Shown piece after piece: positions 1-8,433 of a stretch of DNA of 64,000 bases. The stretch lies in contig NZ_QZWD01000006.1 in assembly GCF_003602005.1 (NCBI RefSeq), positions 62,001-126,000 on the forward strand. The letters are read 5' to 3'. The DNA comes from Salinisphaera sp. Q1T1-3. Its GTDB lineage: Bacteria; Pseudomonadota; Gammaproteobacteria; Nevskiales; Salinisphaeraceae. The position numbers were made by a program, and so were the translations under genes. The first letter of the stretch is position 1. Every line of letters begins with the position of its first letter. The notes under the pieces were generated by a model, which saw nothing but the letters and a program-made list of their open reading frames with translations, was not told where the DNA came from and did no database searches.

Positions 1-510
1 AATCGCACCGCCTTCGGCCGCTGGCTGTACGCCACCGGTGGCAATGCCCGTGCCGCGCGTCTGTCGGGCGTGCCGACCAAGCGGGTCACCGTGCTGGTCT
101 TCGTGCTGTCGGGCGTCTGTGCAGCGATTGCCGGCATGGTCCTGACCTCGCAGCTGACCTCGGCCGGGCCCACGGCCGGTACGACCTACGAGCTGACCGC
201 GATCGCCACCGTGGTGATCGGCGGCGCGGCGCTGGCCGGCGGTGTCGGCACCGTGCGCGGCACCCTGCTGGGCGCCTTCGTGATCGGTTTCCTGTCCGAC
301 GGTCTGGTCATCGTCGGCGTGTCGAACTACTGGCAGATGGTGTTCACGGGTGTGGTGATCGTGCTCGCCGTGCTGTTGAACTCGATCGATTACAAGAGTC
401 GTCGCGGCCAGAAAAACAAGTCCGGCGGCGATAACAACAAGCCGGCCGCATCGACGGCAACCACTGAAAAGTCCTCGTCGGTCGGAGCGTCGACGAGCGC
501 CGGGGCGTAA
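1..510 (+). CDS. Carbohydrate ABC transporter permease, C-terminal part (partial)
   Basis: The reading frame is open from base 1, so the gene starts outside the window and only the last 169 codons are seen. The visible start carries the motif T-x-FGR-x-x-YATGGN followed by AARLSG, which is characteristic of RbsC/XylH-type inner-membrane permeases of the CUT2 sugar ABC family. Three hydrophobic stretches follow, at about visible residues 28-50, 60-108 and 110-130. The last 40 or so residues form an unusual hydrophilic Ser/Ala/Thr/Lys tail that most family members lack. It lies 65 bp upstream of a CUT2-type binding protein gene in the same orientation, so it is presumably the translocation channel for that protein. 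The ATPase must lie upstream of the window. The substrate cannot be read from the permease itself. Confidence 0.93.
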   Translation, partial: NRTAFGRWLYATGGNARAARLSGVPTKRVTVLVFVLSGVCAAIAGMVLTSQLTSAGPTAGTTYELTAIATVVIGGAALAGGVGTVRGTLLGAFVIGFLSDGLVIVGVSNYWQMVFTGVVIVLAVLLNSIDYKSRRGQKNKSGGDNNKPAASTATTEKSSSVGASTSAGA

Positions 511-575
511 TCCGAACGCGCCGGGCAATACACGCTCTGCAAGAAAAACGCGACTCACGCGACAAGGAGATAAGC

Positions 576-1559
576 ATGCTACGCAAGAAACTGGCTACCG
601 CGGCCGCCGCTGCCGTGCTCGGGATGACGGCCTTCGCCGGTATCTCGACTGCATCGGCTGCCGACAACGGCAAGTTGATGACGATCATCGTCAACAACCC
701 GTCGAACCCGTACTGGCAGACCGAAGGCAACGTGGCCGCCAAGCAGGCCAAGAAGCTGGGCTACAAGGCCAACGTGGTCGCCCACAACGGGGACACCAAC
801 ACCGAACGCAACCAGATCGATACGGCCATCACCAACCACTCGGCGGCCATCATTCTCGATCCGGCCAACGCCGACGGCTCGATCGGTTCGGTCAAGAAGG
901 CGGTTCAGGCTGATATTCCGGTCATCATCGTCAACGCGGAGATCAACCAGCAGGGGCTGGCCAAGGCACAGCTGGTTTCGAACAACGCCCAGGGCGCGGC
1001 CCTCGGTGCCCAGCAGTGGATCAAGGCGATGGGCACGACCGATGCCAAGTACGCCGAACTCAAGGGCCCGCCGTCCGACAATAACGCCGCCACGCGTGCC
1101 AATGGCTACAAGACGGTGCTGTCGCAGTATCCGGGCCTGAAGCAGGTCGCCTCGCAGGTTGCCAGCTGGGACCGCACGGAAGGCCACAACAAGATGCAGG
1201 GCATGCTGCAGGCCAACCCGGGCATCCAGGGCGTGATCTCGGGTAACGACGACATGGCGCTCGGTGCCATCTCGGCGCTCAAGGAAGCCGGCAAGCTCGA
1301 CCAGATCACGGTCGGCGGCTTCGACGGCTCGCCCGCGGCCATCGACGCCATCAAGAAGGGCGATCTGGCCTACACCGTGCTGCAGCCGGTCGCGGTCTTC
1401 GCCAAGAAGGCGGTCCAGGAAGCCGATCACTACATCAAGAACGGCAACACCGGCGTCAAGAACGAAAAGCAGCTGTTCGACTGCATCCTGATCACCAAGG
1501 ACAACGTCGATCAGTATGTGGCGCCGTTCACGCTGTCCAGCATGACCGACAAGTCGTAA
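576..1559 (+). CDS. Periplasmic sugar-binding protein of CUT2 ABC transporter
   Basis: A 327-residue RbsB-like type I periplasmic binding protein. Residues 1-28 form a Sec signal peptide (basic start, Ala-rich core, A-x-A cleavage site after ASA). The mature protein opens with MTIIVNNPSNPYWQ, the usual first beta-strand and ligand loop of ribose/galactose-type binding proteins. Later family segments are VISGNDDMALGAISAL and VGGFDGSPAAIDAI near the C-terminus. The ATG is preceded by AAGGAGA at 561-567, which supports this start. The next genes encode a DAK-type kinase and two sugar-phosphate isomerases, so the likely ligand is a short polyol or ketose such as erythritol or erythrulose. That ligand is an inference from context; ribose, xylitol or glycerol-like ligands are not excluded. 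Confidence 0.92.
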   Translation: MLRKKLATAAAAAVLGMTAFAGISTASAADNGKLMTIIVNNPSNPYWQTEGNVAAKQAKKLGYKANVVAHNGDTNTERNQIDTAITNHSAAIILDPANADGSIGSVKKAVQADIPVIIVNAEINQQGLAKAQLVSNNAQGAALGAQQWIKAMGTTDAKYAELKGPPSDNNAATRANGYKTVLSQYPGLKQVASQVASWDRTEGHNKMQGMLQANPGIQGVISGNDDMALGAISALKEAGKLDQITVGGFDGSPAAIDAIKKGDLAYTVLQPVAVFAKKAVQEADHYIKNGNTGVKNEKQLFDCILITKDNVDQYVAPFTLSSMTDKS

Positions 1560-1583
1560 GCGCGACGCATTCGCCACGGACCA

Positions 1584-1610
1584 CGCGGGCCCAGACGGCC
1601 CGCGTTTTTT
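1584..1610 (+). terminator. Intrinsic terminator between binding-protein and kinase genes
   Basis: An 8-bp perfect stem CGCGGGCC/GGCCCGCG (1584-1591 with 1597-1604) with a 5-nt loop is followed by six T residues (1605-1610). It lies inside a co-directional gene row and ends 12 bases before the kinase start codon. It therefore probably acts as a partial terminator that keeps binding-protein mRNA more abundant than kinase mRNA. Confidence 0.8.
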
Positions 1611-1622
1611 CTGGAGACACCC

Positions 1623-3365
1623 ATGAGTTACCTCGTCAACAACCCCGCCGATTTCGTCGATGAATCGATCGACGGTTTCGTCGCTGCCAACCACGATCTC
1701 GTCCGCCGGGTGCCGGGCGGCGTCGTTCGCGCGACGCGCACGCGCCCCGGCGAAGTGGCGGTGGTCATCGGCGGCGGCTCGGGGCACTATCCCGCCTTTG
1801 CCGGCCTGGTCGGTCAGGGGCTCGCCCACGGTGCGGCCATGGGCAACGTGTTCGCTTCGCCGTCTGCCCAGCAGATCTATTCCGTGGCCAAGGCCGCGGC
1901 CTCGGATGCCGGCGTCATCCTGTCGTTCGGCAACTACGCCGGCGACGTCCTGAACTTCGGCATCGCCGCGGAGCGCCTCAATGCCGAAGGCATCACCTGT
2001 CGTTGTCTGGCGGTGACCGACGATATCTGCAGCGGCCCGGCCGAGGATCCGGCGCAGCGTCGTGGCATCGCCGGTGACCTGATGGTCTTCCGGGCGCTTT
2101 CGATCGCGGCCGAGCGCGGCGATTCCTTCGACGAGGTCTATGCCTTTGGCGAGCGCGCCAACGATCTGACGCGTTCCTTCGGGGTCGCGTTCTCGGGCTG
2201 CACGCTGCCCGGTGCGTCGGAGCCGTTGTTCACGGTCCCGGCCGGGCGCATGGGGGTCGGCATGGGCATCCACGGCGAGCAGGGCATCGAGGAAGTCGAC
2301 CTGCCGCGTGCCGACGAGCTGGGGATGATGCTTGTCGATCGTCTGCTCGGCGAACGACCCGGCGAGCCGGGCAAGGCTGCCTCGCCGCGCGTCGGTGTGA
2401 TGCTCAACGGGCTTGGCGCGGTCAAGTACGAGGAACTGTTCGTTCTCTACAAGAGTGTCTCCAAGCGGCTCGAAGCCGCGGGCCTGACCATCGTCAACCC
2501 CGAGGTCGGCGAGCTGGTGACCAGTTTCGAGATGGCCGGCGTGTCGCTGACGCTGTTCTGGCTGGACGCCGAGATGGAAGCGGTGTGGACCGCCGCGGCG
2601 ATCACCCCGGCCTACACGCGTAGCGAGGCGATCGCGACCGGTACGCCGCGCGACGATTCCGATATCGAGGCCGCGGTCGACGACAGCGCGCCCGAGGCCA
2701 GCGCCGAGTCCAAGGCTGACGCACAAGGCATGCTGGCCGTCATCGAAGCCATTCACGCCAAGATCGATGTCGAGGCCGACGGGCTCGGCAAGCTGGATGC
2801 GATCTCCGGGGACGGTGATCACGGCATCGGCATGCAGACCGGCGCATCGGCGGCTTTGGCCGCGGCGCGCCGCGCGGTTGAAAAAGGCTGCGGCGCCGGC
2901 AGTGTCCTGTCGCGAGCCGGTGATGCCTGGGCCAACGAAGCCGGGGGGACCTCGGGCGCCTTGTGGGGCCTCGGCCTGCGGCGCGTCGGTGAGTGCATCG
3001 GCGATGCCGAACATGCCAAGGCACCTGTGGTGGCCGACGGTGTGGCCGAAGCCACGGACGCGATCACGCGCCTCGGCGGCGCCAGCCTGGGTGACAAGAC
3101 TCTGTTCGATGCCATGAAGCCGTTTGCCGATGCCCTGAGCGCGGAAGTCGAGACCGGCAAGCCGCTGCGCGAGGCCTGGCGGCAGGCCGCCGAAGTCTCC
3201 GAGCAGTCGGCCGAGGCGACGGCCAAGCTCGAACCGAAGCTGGGCCGGGCCAAAAATCACAGCGACAAGAGCGTCGGCCATCCCGACCCTGGTGCGATTT
3301 CGTTCGCCATGATCGTGAACGCGATCGCCGATACCCTGGATTCTCTGCATGAGGACGCATCATGA
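1623..3365 (+). CDS. Dihydroxyacetone/erythrulose kinase, DhaK-DhaL fusion
   Basis: A 580-residue ATP-dependent kinase of the DAK family with fused DhaK (about 1-335) and DhaL (about 370-575) domains joined by an acidic Ser/Ala linker. The DhaK phosphate loop is [10 protein letters not shown] (His55); glycerone kinases usually have SGHEP here, so Glu is replaced by Tyr. The His that forms the hemiaminal with the ketose carbonyl corresponds to His217 in GMGIHGEQG. DhaL carries GDGDHG (Asp397, Asp399) for Mg-ADP binding. The start is supported by GGAG at 1612-1615. The rpiB-like gene begins inside its stop codon (ATGA). Characterised L-erythrulose kinases of tetritol pathways (LerK, Mycobacterium) belong to this family, and the downstream isomerases match that pathway better than glycerol catabolism. 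Kinase activity is well supported; erythrulose as substrate is inferred. Confidence 0.9.
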   Translation: MSYLVNNPADFVDESIDGFVAANHDLVRRVPGGVVRATRTRPGEVAVVIGGGSGHYPAFAGLVGQGLAHGAAMGNVFASPSAQQIYSVAKAAASDAGVILSFGNYAGDVLNFGIAAERLNAEGITCRCLAVTDDICSGPAEDPAQRRGIAGDLMVFRALSIAAERGDSFDEVYAFGERANDLTRSFGVAFSGCTLPGASEPLFTVPAGRMGVGMGIHGEQGIEEVDLPRADELGMMLVDRLLGERPGEPGKAASPRVGVMLNGLGAVKYEELFVLYKSVSKRLEAAGLTIVNPEVGELVTSFEMAGVSLTLFWLDAEMEAVWTAAAITPAYTRSEAIATGTPRDDSDIEAAVDDSAPEASAESKADAQGMLAVIEAIHAKIDVEADGLGKLDAISGDGDHGIGMQTGASAALAAARRAVEKGCGAGSVLSRAGDAWANEAGGTSGALWGLGLRRVGECIGDAEHAKAPVVADGVAEATDAITRLGGASLGDKTLFDAMKPFADALSAEVETGKPLREAWRQAAEVSEQSAEATAKLEPKLGRAKNHSDKSVGHPDPGAISFAMIVNAIADTLDSLHEDAS

Positions 3366-3841
3366 GCGATAAACTCCGAATCATCATCGGCTCCGACGAC
3401 GCCGGTTATCAGTACAAGGAAGCCCTCAAGGCCGACATGCAAGCCAGCGAGTACGTGGCTTCCGTTGAAGACATGGGCGTGGACGAAGCTGCCAAGACGC
3501 CGTATCCGACCGTGGCCATCGCCGCGGCACAGAAGATCGCTGCCGGTGAAGCCGACCGGGCACTGTTGATCTGCGGCACCGGCCTCGGCGTGGCCATTTC
3601 GGCCAACAAGGTCGAAGGCATCCGCGCGGTCACCGCCCACGACGGTTATTCCGTCGAGCGCGGCGTGTTGTCCAACAATGCCCAGGTGCTGTGCTTCGGC
3701 CAGCGCGTCGTGGGCCTGGAACTGGCCCGCAAGCTGGCCCGGGAATGGCTGACCTATCGTTTCGACGAGAACTCCTCGTCGGCCTCGAAGGTCGCGGTGA
3801 TCGAGCAGTACGAGAAGACCGGCGACCACAGCCCGGTCTGA
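3362..3841 (+). CDS. rpiB: RpiB/LacAB-family sugar-phosphate isomerase
   Basis: A 159-residue RpiB-type isomerase. It begins with [16 protein letters not shown], the RpiB N-terminus that carries the catalytic Asp pair. The active-site Cys is Cys71 in [15 protein letters not shown], and [15 protein letters not shown] is the usual C-terminal active-site strand. The start codon overlaps the kinase stop by 4 nt, so the two are probably translationally coupled. RpiB family members interconvert ribose-5-P and ribulose-5-P. In erythritol and threitol pathways close relatives (EryI in Brucella, DerI in Mycobacterium) convert D-erythrulose-4-P to D-erythrose-4-P. The neighbouring TIM-like isomerase makes the second role the better reading here. 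A housekeeping Rpi role cannot be excluded from sequence alone. Confidence 0.88.
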   Translation: MSDKLRIIIGSDDAGYQYKEALKADMQASEYVASVEDMGVDEAAKTPYPTVAIAAAQKIAAGEADRALLICGTGLGVAISANKVEGIRAVTAHDGYSVERGVLSNNAQVLCFGQRVVGLELARKLAREWLTYRFDENSSSASKVAVIEQYEKTGDHSPV

Positions 3842-3856
3842 TCGCCGCGTTCGCAC

Positions 3857-3886
3857 GACCCGGTCCGGCTGTGTTTCGGCCGGGTC
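3857..3886 (+). other. GC-rich hairpin upstream of the TIM-like isomerase
   Basis: GACCCGG (3857-3863) pairs with CCGGGTC (3880-3886) in the 87-bp gap between the RpiB-like gene and the next gene. There is no T-run, so this is not a canonical terminator. It could act as an RNA-stability or attenuation hairpin. Confidence 0.35.
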
Positions 3887-3928
3887 GATGCGCATAATAG
3901 GCGCCCGTTTTCATCGTTGGAGACCCGG

Positions 3929-4672
3929 GTGCTCATCGGCGTATCGTTCAAGCTCTATCTCGACCGGCCCCAGACCCGCGACTGGTGCGCGGCGGCGGCC
4001 GAAATCGCGAAACGCCACCCGGCCGTAACAGACGGCGACGTCGATCTCGTCATCTTCCCCACGCTACCGGCGATGAATCCGGCGATGACGGCCTGTGCGG
4101 GCACACGTTGCGCCTTTGGCGCCCAGGACCTGTTTTGGGCCGATCGCGGGGCTTACACCGGGGCGGTCTCCGGGGCCGATCTGGCCGACATGGGCCTGGC
4201 CTACGCCGAGATCGGCCATGCCGAGCGACGTCGCTTCTTCGGCGAAAACGATGCCGTGATCGCCGCCAAAGTGGCGGCCGCCGTACGCAATGGGCTGACC
4301 CCATGGCTGTGCATCGGCGAACCGGAGGCAGGCGATGTCGAGGCCGCCGCGGCCTTCTGTATCAAGCAGCTCGCGGCGTCGTTGTCCGAACTGGCAACCC
4401 CGACGCCGCTGGTCGTGGCCTACGAGCCGGTTTGGGCGATCGGCCAGTCCGAGGCGGCCAGTGCCGCGCACGTGGCCGGTGTGGCCCGGGCGCTCAAGGA
4501 CTGGCTGGCCAGCGCCGGTTATCGCGAGGCGCCGGTGGTTTACGGCGGCAGTGCGGCGCCGGGCACACTCACCGATATCGGCCCGGCGATCGATGGCCTG
4601 TTCCTCGGCCGGTTCGCCCATGACGTCGCGGCCTTCGAGCAGATCATCGACGAAGCCGCCGGGCAGCGCTGA
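3929..4672 (+). CDS. Triosephosphate-isomerase-family protein, probable tetrulose-phosphate isomerase
   Basis: A TIM-barrel protein of about 247 residues. Catalytic residues are visible: Lys in VSFKLYLD near the N-terminus (housekeeping TIMs have NWKMN), His in AEIGHAERRRFFGE, and Glu in VVAYEPVWAIG, followed by the phosphate loop VVYGGSAAPG. The SFKLYL form of the first loop resembles the specialised isomerases EryH/LerI of tetritol catabolism more than glycolytic TpiA. I favour the GTG at 3929 because GGAG at 3919-3922 sits 6 nt before it; an in-frame TTG at 3917 would give four more residues but overlaps that site. As the last gene of the row, its expected reaction is L-erythrulose-phosphate to D-erythrulose-4-P, feeding the RpiB-like enzyme. 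A glycolytic role is the main alternative. Confidence 0.85.
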   Translation: MLIGVSFKLYLDRPQTRDWCAAAAEIAKRHPAVTDGDVDLVIFPTLPAMNPAMTACAGTRCAFGAQDLFWADRGAYTGAVSGADLADMGLAYAEIGHAERRRFFGENDAVIAAKVAAAVRNGLTPWLCIGEPEAGDVEAAAAFCIKQLAASLSELATPTPLVVAYEPVWAIGQSEAASAAHVAGVARALKDWLASAGYREAPVVYGGSAAPGTLTDIGPAIDGLFLGRFAHDVAAFEQIIDEAAGQR

Positions 4673-4710
4673 TCGGGCGGCCCGTGGCACGTTCCCGAAA
4701 TCGTCGCGGC

Positions 4711-4815
4711 CGTGGGTTGGGCCGCAAATCACGTCCGGCGGCGTTGCGAGCCTTGCCGGACACGCTGCGGTCTCTCGACGAAAAGGCGCTCGAACGACAC
4801 ATCAACACGCCCTAG
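4711..4815. repeat. Family B structured repeat, shortened copy with one end
   Basis: The segment matches the right half of the complete copy at 55645-55939: a shared GTGGGTTGGGCCGC region, then CCTTGCCGGACAC, then GGTCTCTCGACGAAAAGGC, then the terminus ACATCAACACGCCCTAG. The internal hairpin and the left end are missing. The final CTAG (4812-4815) contains the TAG stop codon of the hydrolase gene on the other strand, so the element abuts that gene exactly. Confidence 0.8.
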
Positions 4816-5651
4816 CCGAGAAACTCGCGAATCGCGGCCGCGATCTCGTCGGCGTGTGTTTCCAGGGCAAAGTGGCCGGTATCGAAGAACCGGACCTCGG
4901 CTTCGGGGACATCCCGCTTGAATGCATCGGCGCCGGGCGGCCGGAAGAATGGATCGTTCTGTCCCCAGACCGCGAGCACACGCGGCTGGTACGTTCTGAA
5001 ATAATCCTGGAAGGCTGGATACAGCGCGATGTTGTGGCGATAGTCGCCGAACAGATCGAGCTGGACATCGGCCATGCCGTCGCGTTCCAGATAATGCATG
5101 TCCAGCGTGTAACCGTCCGGCGAGACGCGCTCGGGCGCGGGCACGCCGTGGGTGTATTGCCAGATCGTGGTGGCCTCGGTCAGCAGTGTGCGCAAGGCCT
5201 CGCGGTTGGTCTGCGATGGGTCCTGCCAATAGGCACGCACCGGATGCCAGCTATCACCCAGGCCGTCCTCGTAGGCATTGCCGTTCTGGCTGATGATGGC
5301 CGTGACGCGTTCGGGATGATCGAGTGCCAGTCGAAACCCGGTCGGGGCGCCGAAATCGAAGACATAGACGGCGAACCGGTCGAAGCCGACCTGCTCGGTG
5401 AAGGCCGCCATCGAGGCCGCCAATGCGGCGAAGCGGTTTTCTTTCGGGAAATCCGATCGACCGAAGCCCGGCAGATCGGGGGCGATCAGATGATAGCGAT
5501 CGGCCAGCTTCGGAATCAGGTCCCGAAACATATGGCTCGATGTCGGAAAGCCGTGCAGTAACAAAAGCTTCGGGGCGCCGGGTGTGCCGGCTTCACGATA
5601 AAAGATGTCAATGCCGTCGATATGGCGGGTGCGATGTCGAATATCGGTCAT
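4812..5651 (-). CDS. Alpha/beta hydrolase (epoxide hydrolase / haloalkane dehalogenase type)
   Basis: A 279-residue alpha/beta hydrolase. The oxyanion motif is HGFPTSSHMF near residue 33. The nucleophile elbow is YVFDFGAPTG with Asp99 rather than Ser, which is typical of epoxide hydrolases and haloalkane/haloacetate dehalogenases. The acid is probably Asp in GQNDPFF, and the catalytic His lies in DTGHFALETH near the C-terminus. A longer frame opens at 5687, but the ATG at 5651 follows GAGATCACC and is preferred. It is transcribed divergently from the LysR gene at 5946 and is its likely target. Its TAG stop codon is shared with the CTAG end of a family B repeat. Substrate unknown; an ester is less likely because the nucleophile is Asp. 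Confidence 0.88.
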   Translation of the reverse strand: MTDIRHRTRHIDGIDIFYREAGTPGAPKLLLLHGFPTSSHMFRDLIPKLADRYHLIAPDLPGFGRSDFPKENRFAALAASMAAFTEQVGFDRFAVYVFDFGAPTGFRLALDHPERVTAIISQNGNAYEDGLGDSWHPVRAYWQDPSQTNREALRTLLTEATTIWQYTHGVPAPERVSPDGYTLDMHYLERDGMADVQLDLFGDYRHNIALYPAFQDYFRTYQPRVLAVWGQNDPFFRPPGADAFKRDVPEAEVRFFDTGHFALETHADEIAAAIREFLG

Positions 5652-5912
5652 GGTGATCTCGCGGGGGCGGTTGATGGGGCTTTGCATGTTCGGATCGTTC
5701 GAGCCTTTAGAGGTGGCGCGATGCCGGGGCAGGCAGCTCGGAACGCGCGGCGATCTCCGGTGTTCCGGGCGTCTGTCATGCCGGGGCGAGGAGGCGCTGT
5801 CCCGAAATCCGTAAACCAGGCATCGCGTTTCCTTGCCGGCGCGATGGGCGCGCCGTCATGGGTGATGGCGACTGACGATACGGTCTTTCGGTTTATCGGA
5901 TAACCGGGCAAT

Positions 5913-5933
5913 ATCGGGAAATACCATCCCGAT
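5913..5933. promoter_or_regulatory. Inverted repeat, probable LysR operator
   Basis: ATCGGGA (5913-5919) and TCCCGAT (5927-5933) form a perfect 7-bp inverted repeat with a 7-bp spacer, just before the LysR start at 5946 and in the divergent gap with the hydrolase gene. A related half-site lies within TTATCGGATAA just upstream. The position and symmetry suit an autoregulatory LysR binding site. Confidence 0.55.
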
Positions 5934-5945
5934 TATCGGAAAGGC

Positions 5946-6851
5946 ATGGATCGGCTGAGGGCGATGTCGCTGCTGATCGCGGTTGCCGAAGCGGGCAATC
6001 TCTCGGCCGCGGCAAGACGACTTGGCATGCCCTTGTCGACCGTGCATCGCCAGATCGGCGATCTGGAGACTCATCTGGGCAGTCGCCTGCTCAATCGCAC
6101 GACGCGGCATACCGAGCTGACCGAGGCGGGGGCGGCCTATGTCGCGGCGTGTCGGCGCATCCTGGAACAGGTCGATGATGCCGAACGGGCTGTGCGCGGC
6201 GAATATGCAGCGCCGCGCGGGTCGCTGGTCATGACCGCGCCGATCGTCTTCGGGCGCGTGCATGTCGTACCGCTGATCACCGATTTCATGAGGGTCTACC
6301 CGGAGATCGATATCCGGTTGATGCTGGTCGACCGTCTCGTGCACTTGATGGACGAACACGTCGATATCGCGCTCCGAATCGGCGCGCTGGCCGATAGTGC
6401 CATGGTTGCCGTGCCCGTCGGGCGAATCGGCCGCGTCTGCTGTGCCAGCCCGACCTATCTGGCGGCCTCCGGTCGCCCCGGCCATCCACGCGACCTTGCG
6501 GAGCATCAGTGCATCGCGATGGGGGCCCCGAATGAGCGCCACGCGTGGGGGTTCAACGACGCGGGGCAGGGCGTGACCGAGGCCATCGCGCCCCGCCTGA
6601 CAATCACGACCGCTGAAGGCGTGATCGCCGCCGCCGAACAGGGCAGTGGTATCGCCCGGGTGCTGTCTTATCAGATCGCCGACGCCGTCGCGGCCCGGCG
6701 GCTGGAAACGGTCCTCGAATCCTTCGAGCCGCCGACCTGGCCTGCCAGCCTGATACACACGGGCCAGACGCCGATACCCCAGAAAACCCGTGCATTGATC
6801 GATTTTCTCAAGCCGCGGCTGCGTGAGCGATTGCGTGCCAGTCCAACGTGA
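5946..6851 (+). CDS. LysR-family transcriptional regulator
   Basis: A 301-residue LysR-type regulator. The N-terminal winged helix-turn-helix covers about residues 5-62 (AVAEAGNLSAAARRLGMPLS, then LETHLGSRLLNRTTR). A type 2 periplasmic-binding-like effector domain follows from about residue 90 (RGSLVMTAPIVFGRVHVVPL). The N-terminus MDRLRAMSLLIAVAEAG places it in the large Crp/AaeR-like group that typically controls one adjacent enzyme or transporter gene. It is divergent from the alpha/beta hydrolase at 4812-5651, and the intergenic DNA has an inverted repeat near its start, so it probably controls that hydrolase and itself. The effector is unknown. Confidence 0.92.
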   Translation: MDRLRAMSLLIAVAEAGNLSAAARRLGMPLSTVHRQIGDLETHLGSRLLNRTTRHTELTEAGAAYVAACRRILEQVDDAERAVRGEYAAPRGSLVMTAPIVFGRVHVVPLITDFMRVYPEIDIRLMLVDRLVHLMDEHVDIALRIGALADSAMVAVPVGRIGRVCCASPTYLAASGRPGHPRDLAEHQCIAMGAPNERHAWGFNDAGQGVTEAIAPRLTITTAEGVIAAAEQGSGIARVLSYQIADAVAARRLETVLESFEPPTWPASLIHTGQTPIPQKTRALIDFLKPRLRERLRASPT

Positions 6852-6886
6852 TGACGGGGCCGATCGGCCAAGGACAGCAAGACGGC

Positions 6887-7783
6887 CTACGAATGGGGTT
6901 GCTTGAGCCGATCAATGACCAAACGCAGTGCCGAGCTGACGCGGCGCCGATCCGGGTAGAACAGGTGGTACCCCTCGAACGGCGGACACCAGTCGGTCAA
7001 CACGCGCCAGAGCGCGCCGCTTTCGATAGCGTCGATCACTTCCGGTTCGGTGACAAAGGCAATACCGTGCCCGGCCCGGGCGGCTTCGATGCAGATATCG
7101 CCCTCGCTGAATATGAACGGGCCGGAAACCGGTTTGACGATTTCCTCGCCGGCGTTTTCAAACTCCCAGGCATAGGTCGTCGCGTGCGGATGAAACCGCA
7201 ACGCCAGGCAATCATGCGCGTCCAGATCAGACGGGTGCTCGGGGAGGCCGCGAGCTCGAAAATAATCGGGCGTTGCGACGGCGGCCATCCGTAGCGGTGG
7301 TCCAACGGGTACGGCAATCATATCCGGACCGACGAATTCGCCGAGCCGGATACCGGCATCGAAACGCTCCTCGGCCAGATTCGAGAGCCTGGCATCCACA
7401 TTCAGCTCGATCTGTATGTCGGGATAATCGCGCACGACCTGGGATAACACAGGCATCAATACGGTACGCGCGGCCGCTTTACTGGCGGTCAGTCGGACAC
7501 GGCCGCGCGGTGCATCGCCGAGCGCTCGGAGCTCTTCGATACGGGACTCGATCCGGGCGAGGCCCGGCTGAAGGGTTGCCAACAGCTTGTCGCCCGCGTC
7601 GGTGAGGCTGACCCGCCTGGAAGTTCGGTTGAGCAGTTTGAGTCCGACTGACGTCTCCAGTCGCCGGATCGTATGGCTGACGGCCGACTGCGAAATGCCG
7701 AGCCGGACGGCCGTCCGCGTGAAGTTCATCTCCTCGGCGACTGCGGCAAACACAGCCAGGTCGCCCCAATCATCGCGTTGCAT
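6887..7783 (-). CDS. LysR-family transcriptional regulator
   Basis: A 298-residue LysR regulator with the helix-turn-helix at about 8-65 (VAEEMNFTRTAVRLGISQSA, LETSVGLKLLNRTSRRVSLT) and an effector domain from about residue 92 (RGRVRLTASKAAARTVLMPV). It converges with the first LysR gene, leaving 35 bp between them. Nothing lies divergently next to it now: the 960 bp upstream are filled by repeats, and the next gene is the MFS exporter at 8746 on the opposite strand. LysR genes are often divergent from the exporter they control, so that exporter is the best candidate target, with repeats later inserted between them. This is inference only. Confidence 0.92.
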   Translation of the reverse strand: MQRDDWGDLAVFAAVAEEMNFTRTAVRLGISQSAVSHTIRRLETSVGLKLLNRTSRRVSLTDAGDKLLATLQPGLARIESRIEELRALGDAPRGRVRLTASKAAARTVLMPVLSQVVRDYPDIQIELNVDARLSNLAEERFDAGIRLGEFVGPDMIAVPVGPPLRMAAVATPDYFRARGLPEHPSDLDAHDCLALRFHPHATTYAWEFENAGEEIVKPVSGPFIFSEGDICIEAARAGHGIAFVTEPEVIDAIESGALWRVLTDWCPPFEGYHLFYPDRRRVSSALRLVIDRLKQPHS

Positions 7784-7816
7784 CGTCGATCTCCGTCTCG
7801 CGCCGCGTGAAGCCCA

Positions 7817-8262
7817 GGGCCTGTTGATGTTTCGTGAGAGTCCGCGTCAAGCGCTGTTCTGCGGCAAGACGAGGCGTAGCAGGCATAGCGTGTCATTCTG
7901 CCGTAGCGAGCGACAACGCCGGATTGCGGAAAAATGACCGCCGTCCTGTCGGGTTGCGCCCAAAAACCGGCCATGCGGCGTTGCACGGCTTGACCTTGGC
8001 ATGACCAAGGTCGGCGCCATGCGCCTTGCCTGGCCGGTTTTTGGGCGGCAACGCGGTCACGTGCGAAGTGTTATTAATCCGGCACCAAAACAGCTGACGA
8101 CGTCAGCTGTTTTCAACGCCATCGAAAAATAAATGCCGGCACCTGTCCGTCTCTTTATTTTCAATGGCTTCACGGCCGTTGGCCGTGGCGCGCGTGCTTT
8201 CGCACACGCGCGTTATCAACCCGAAAAATCATCTATTTTTATGCCGGGTTAATAACAGACCC
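7817..8262. repeat. Family B structured repeat, copy interrupted by the multi-hairpin element
   Basis: The left terminus GGGCCTGTTGATGTTTCG (7817-7834) and the following 90 bp match the complete copy at 55645. The internal part keeps a perfect hairpin, GACCTTGG/CCAAGGTC (7992-7999 with 8005-8012), nested inside a 15-bp inverted repeat GCCCAAAAACCGGCC/GGCCGGTTTTTGGGC. The right terminus appears as AACAGACCCTAG ending at 8265, separated from the rest by the 185-bp element at 8071-8255. The simplest reading is that element A inserted into this copy close to its right end. The left end lies 33 bp upstream of a LysR start codon. Confidence 0.72.
8071..8255 (+). repeat. Family A multi-hairpin element, copy 1 (inverted relative to copy 2)
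   Basis: A 185-bp element beginning TTATTAATCCGGC and ending GCCGGGTTAATAA, so its ends are imperfect inverted repeats. It contains five consecutive hairpins, including AAAACAGCTGACG paired with its complement, a stem that pairs AAAATAAA with TTTATTTT, CACGGCC paired with GGCCGTG, and GTGC-GAAA-GCAC with a GNRA-type loop. The sequence recurs in reverse orientation at 13791-13975 with only about five substitutions. It has no coding capacity and sits inside a family B repeat. Confidence 0.85.
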
Positions 8263-8433
8263 TAGCTGACGACAAGACGCCGTTCGCCAATCCAGGCATG
8301 ATTTTCATTCATGGATGTCATCAGAATAGGCGGCTTGCTCGAGTTTTTCGTGTCTCTAGAATGCGCGTATTGAATCAATCGGTGCGACCTGACGACGCGC
8401 CACGGCGCGGAGCCGGCCTGCGACGGCGGGTTA

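Noticed and set aside
579-3350. 923-codon open frame on the minus strand opposite the binding protein and kinase
   Set aside because: Arg/Asp/His/Gly-rich composition of a third-position shadow in GC-rich DNA; the plus-strand genes have clear domains and ribosome-binding sites.
7957-8048. Long inverted repeat as an independent riboswitch or transposon
   Set aside because: It aligns with the interior of family B elements, so it is part of that repeat rather than a separate feature.
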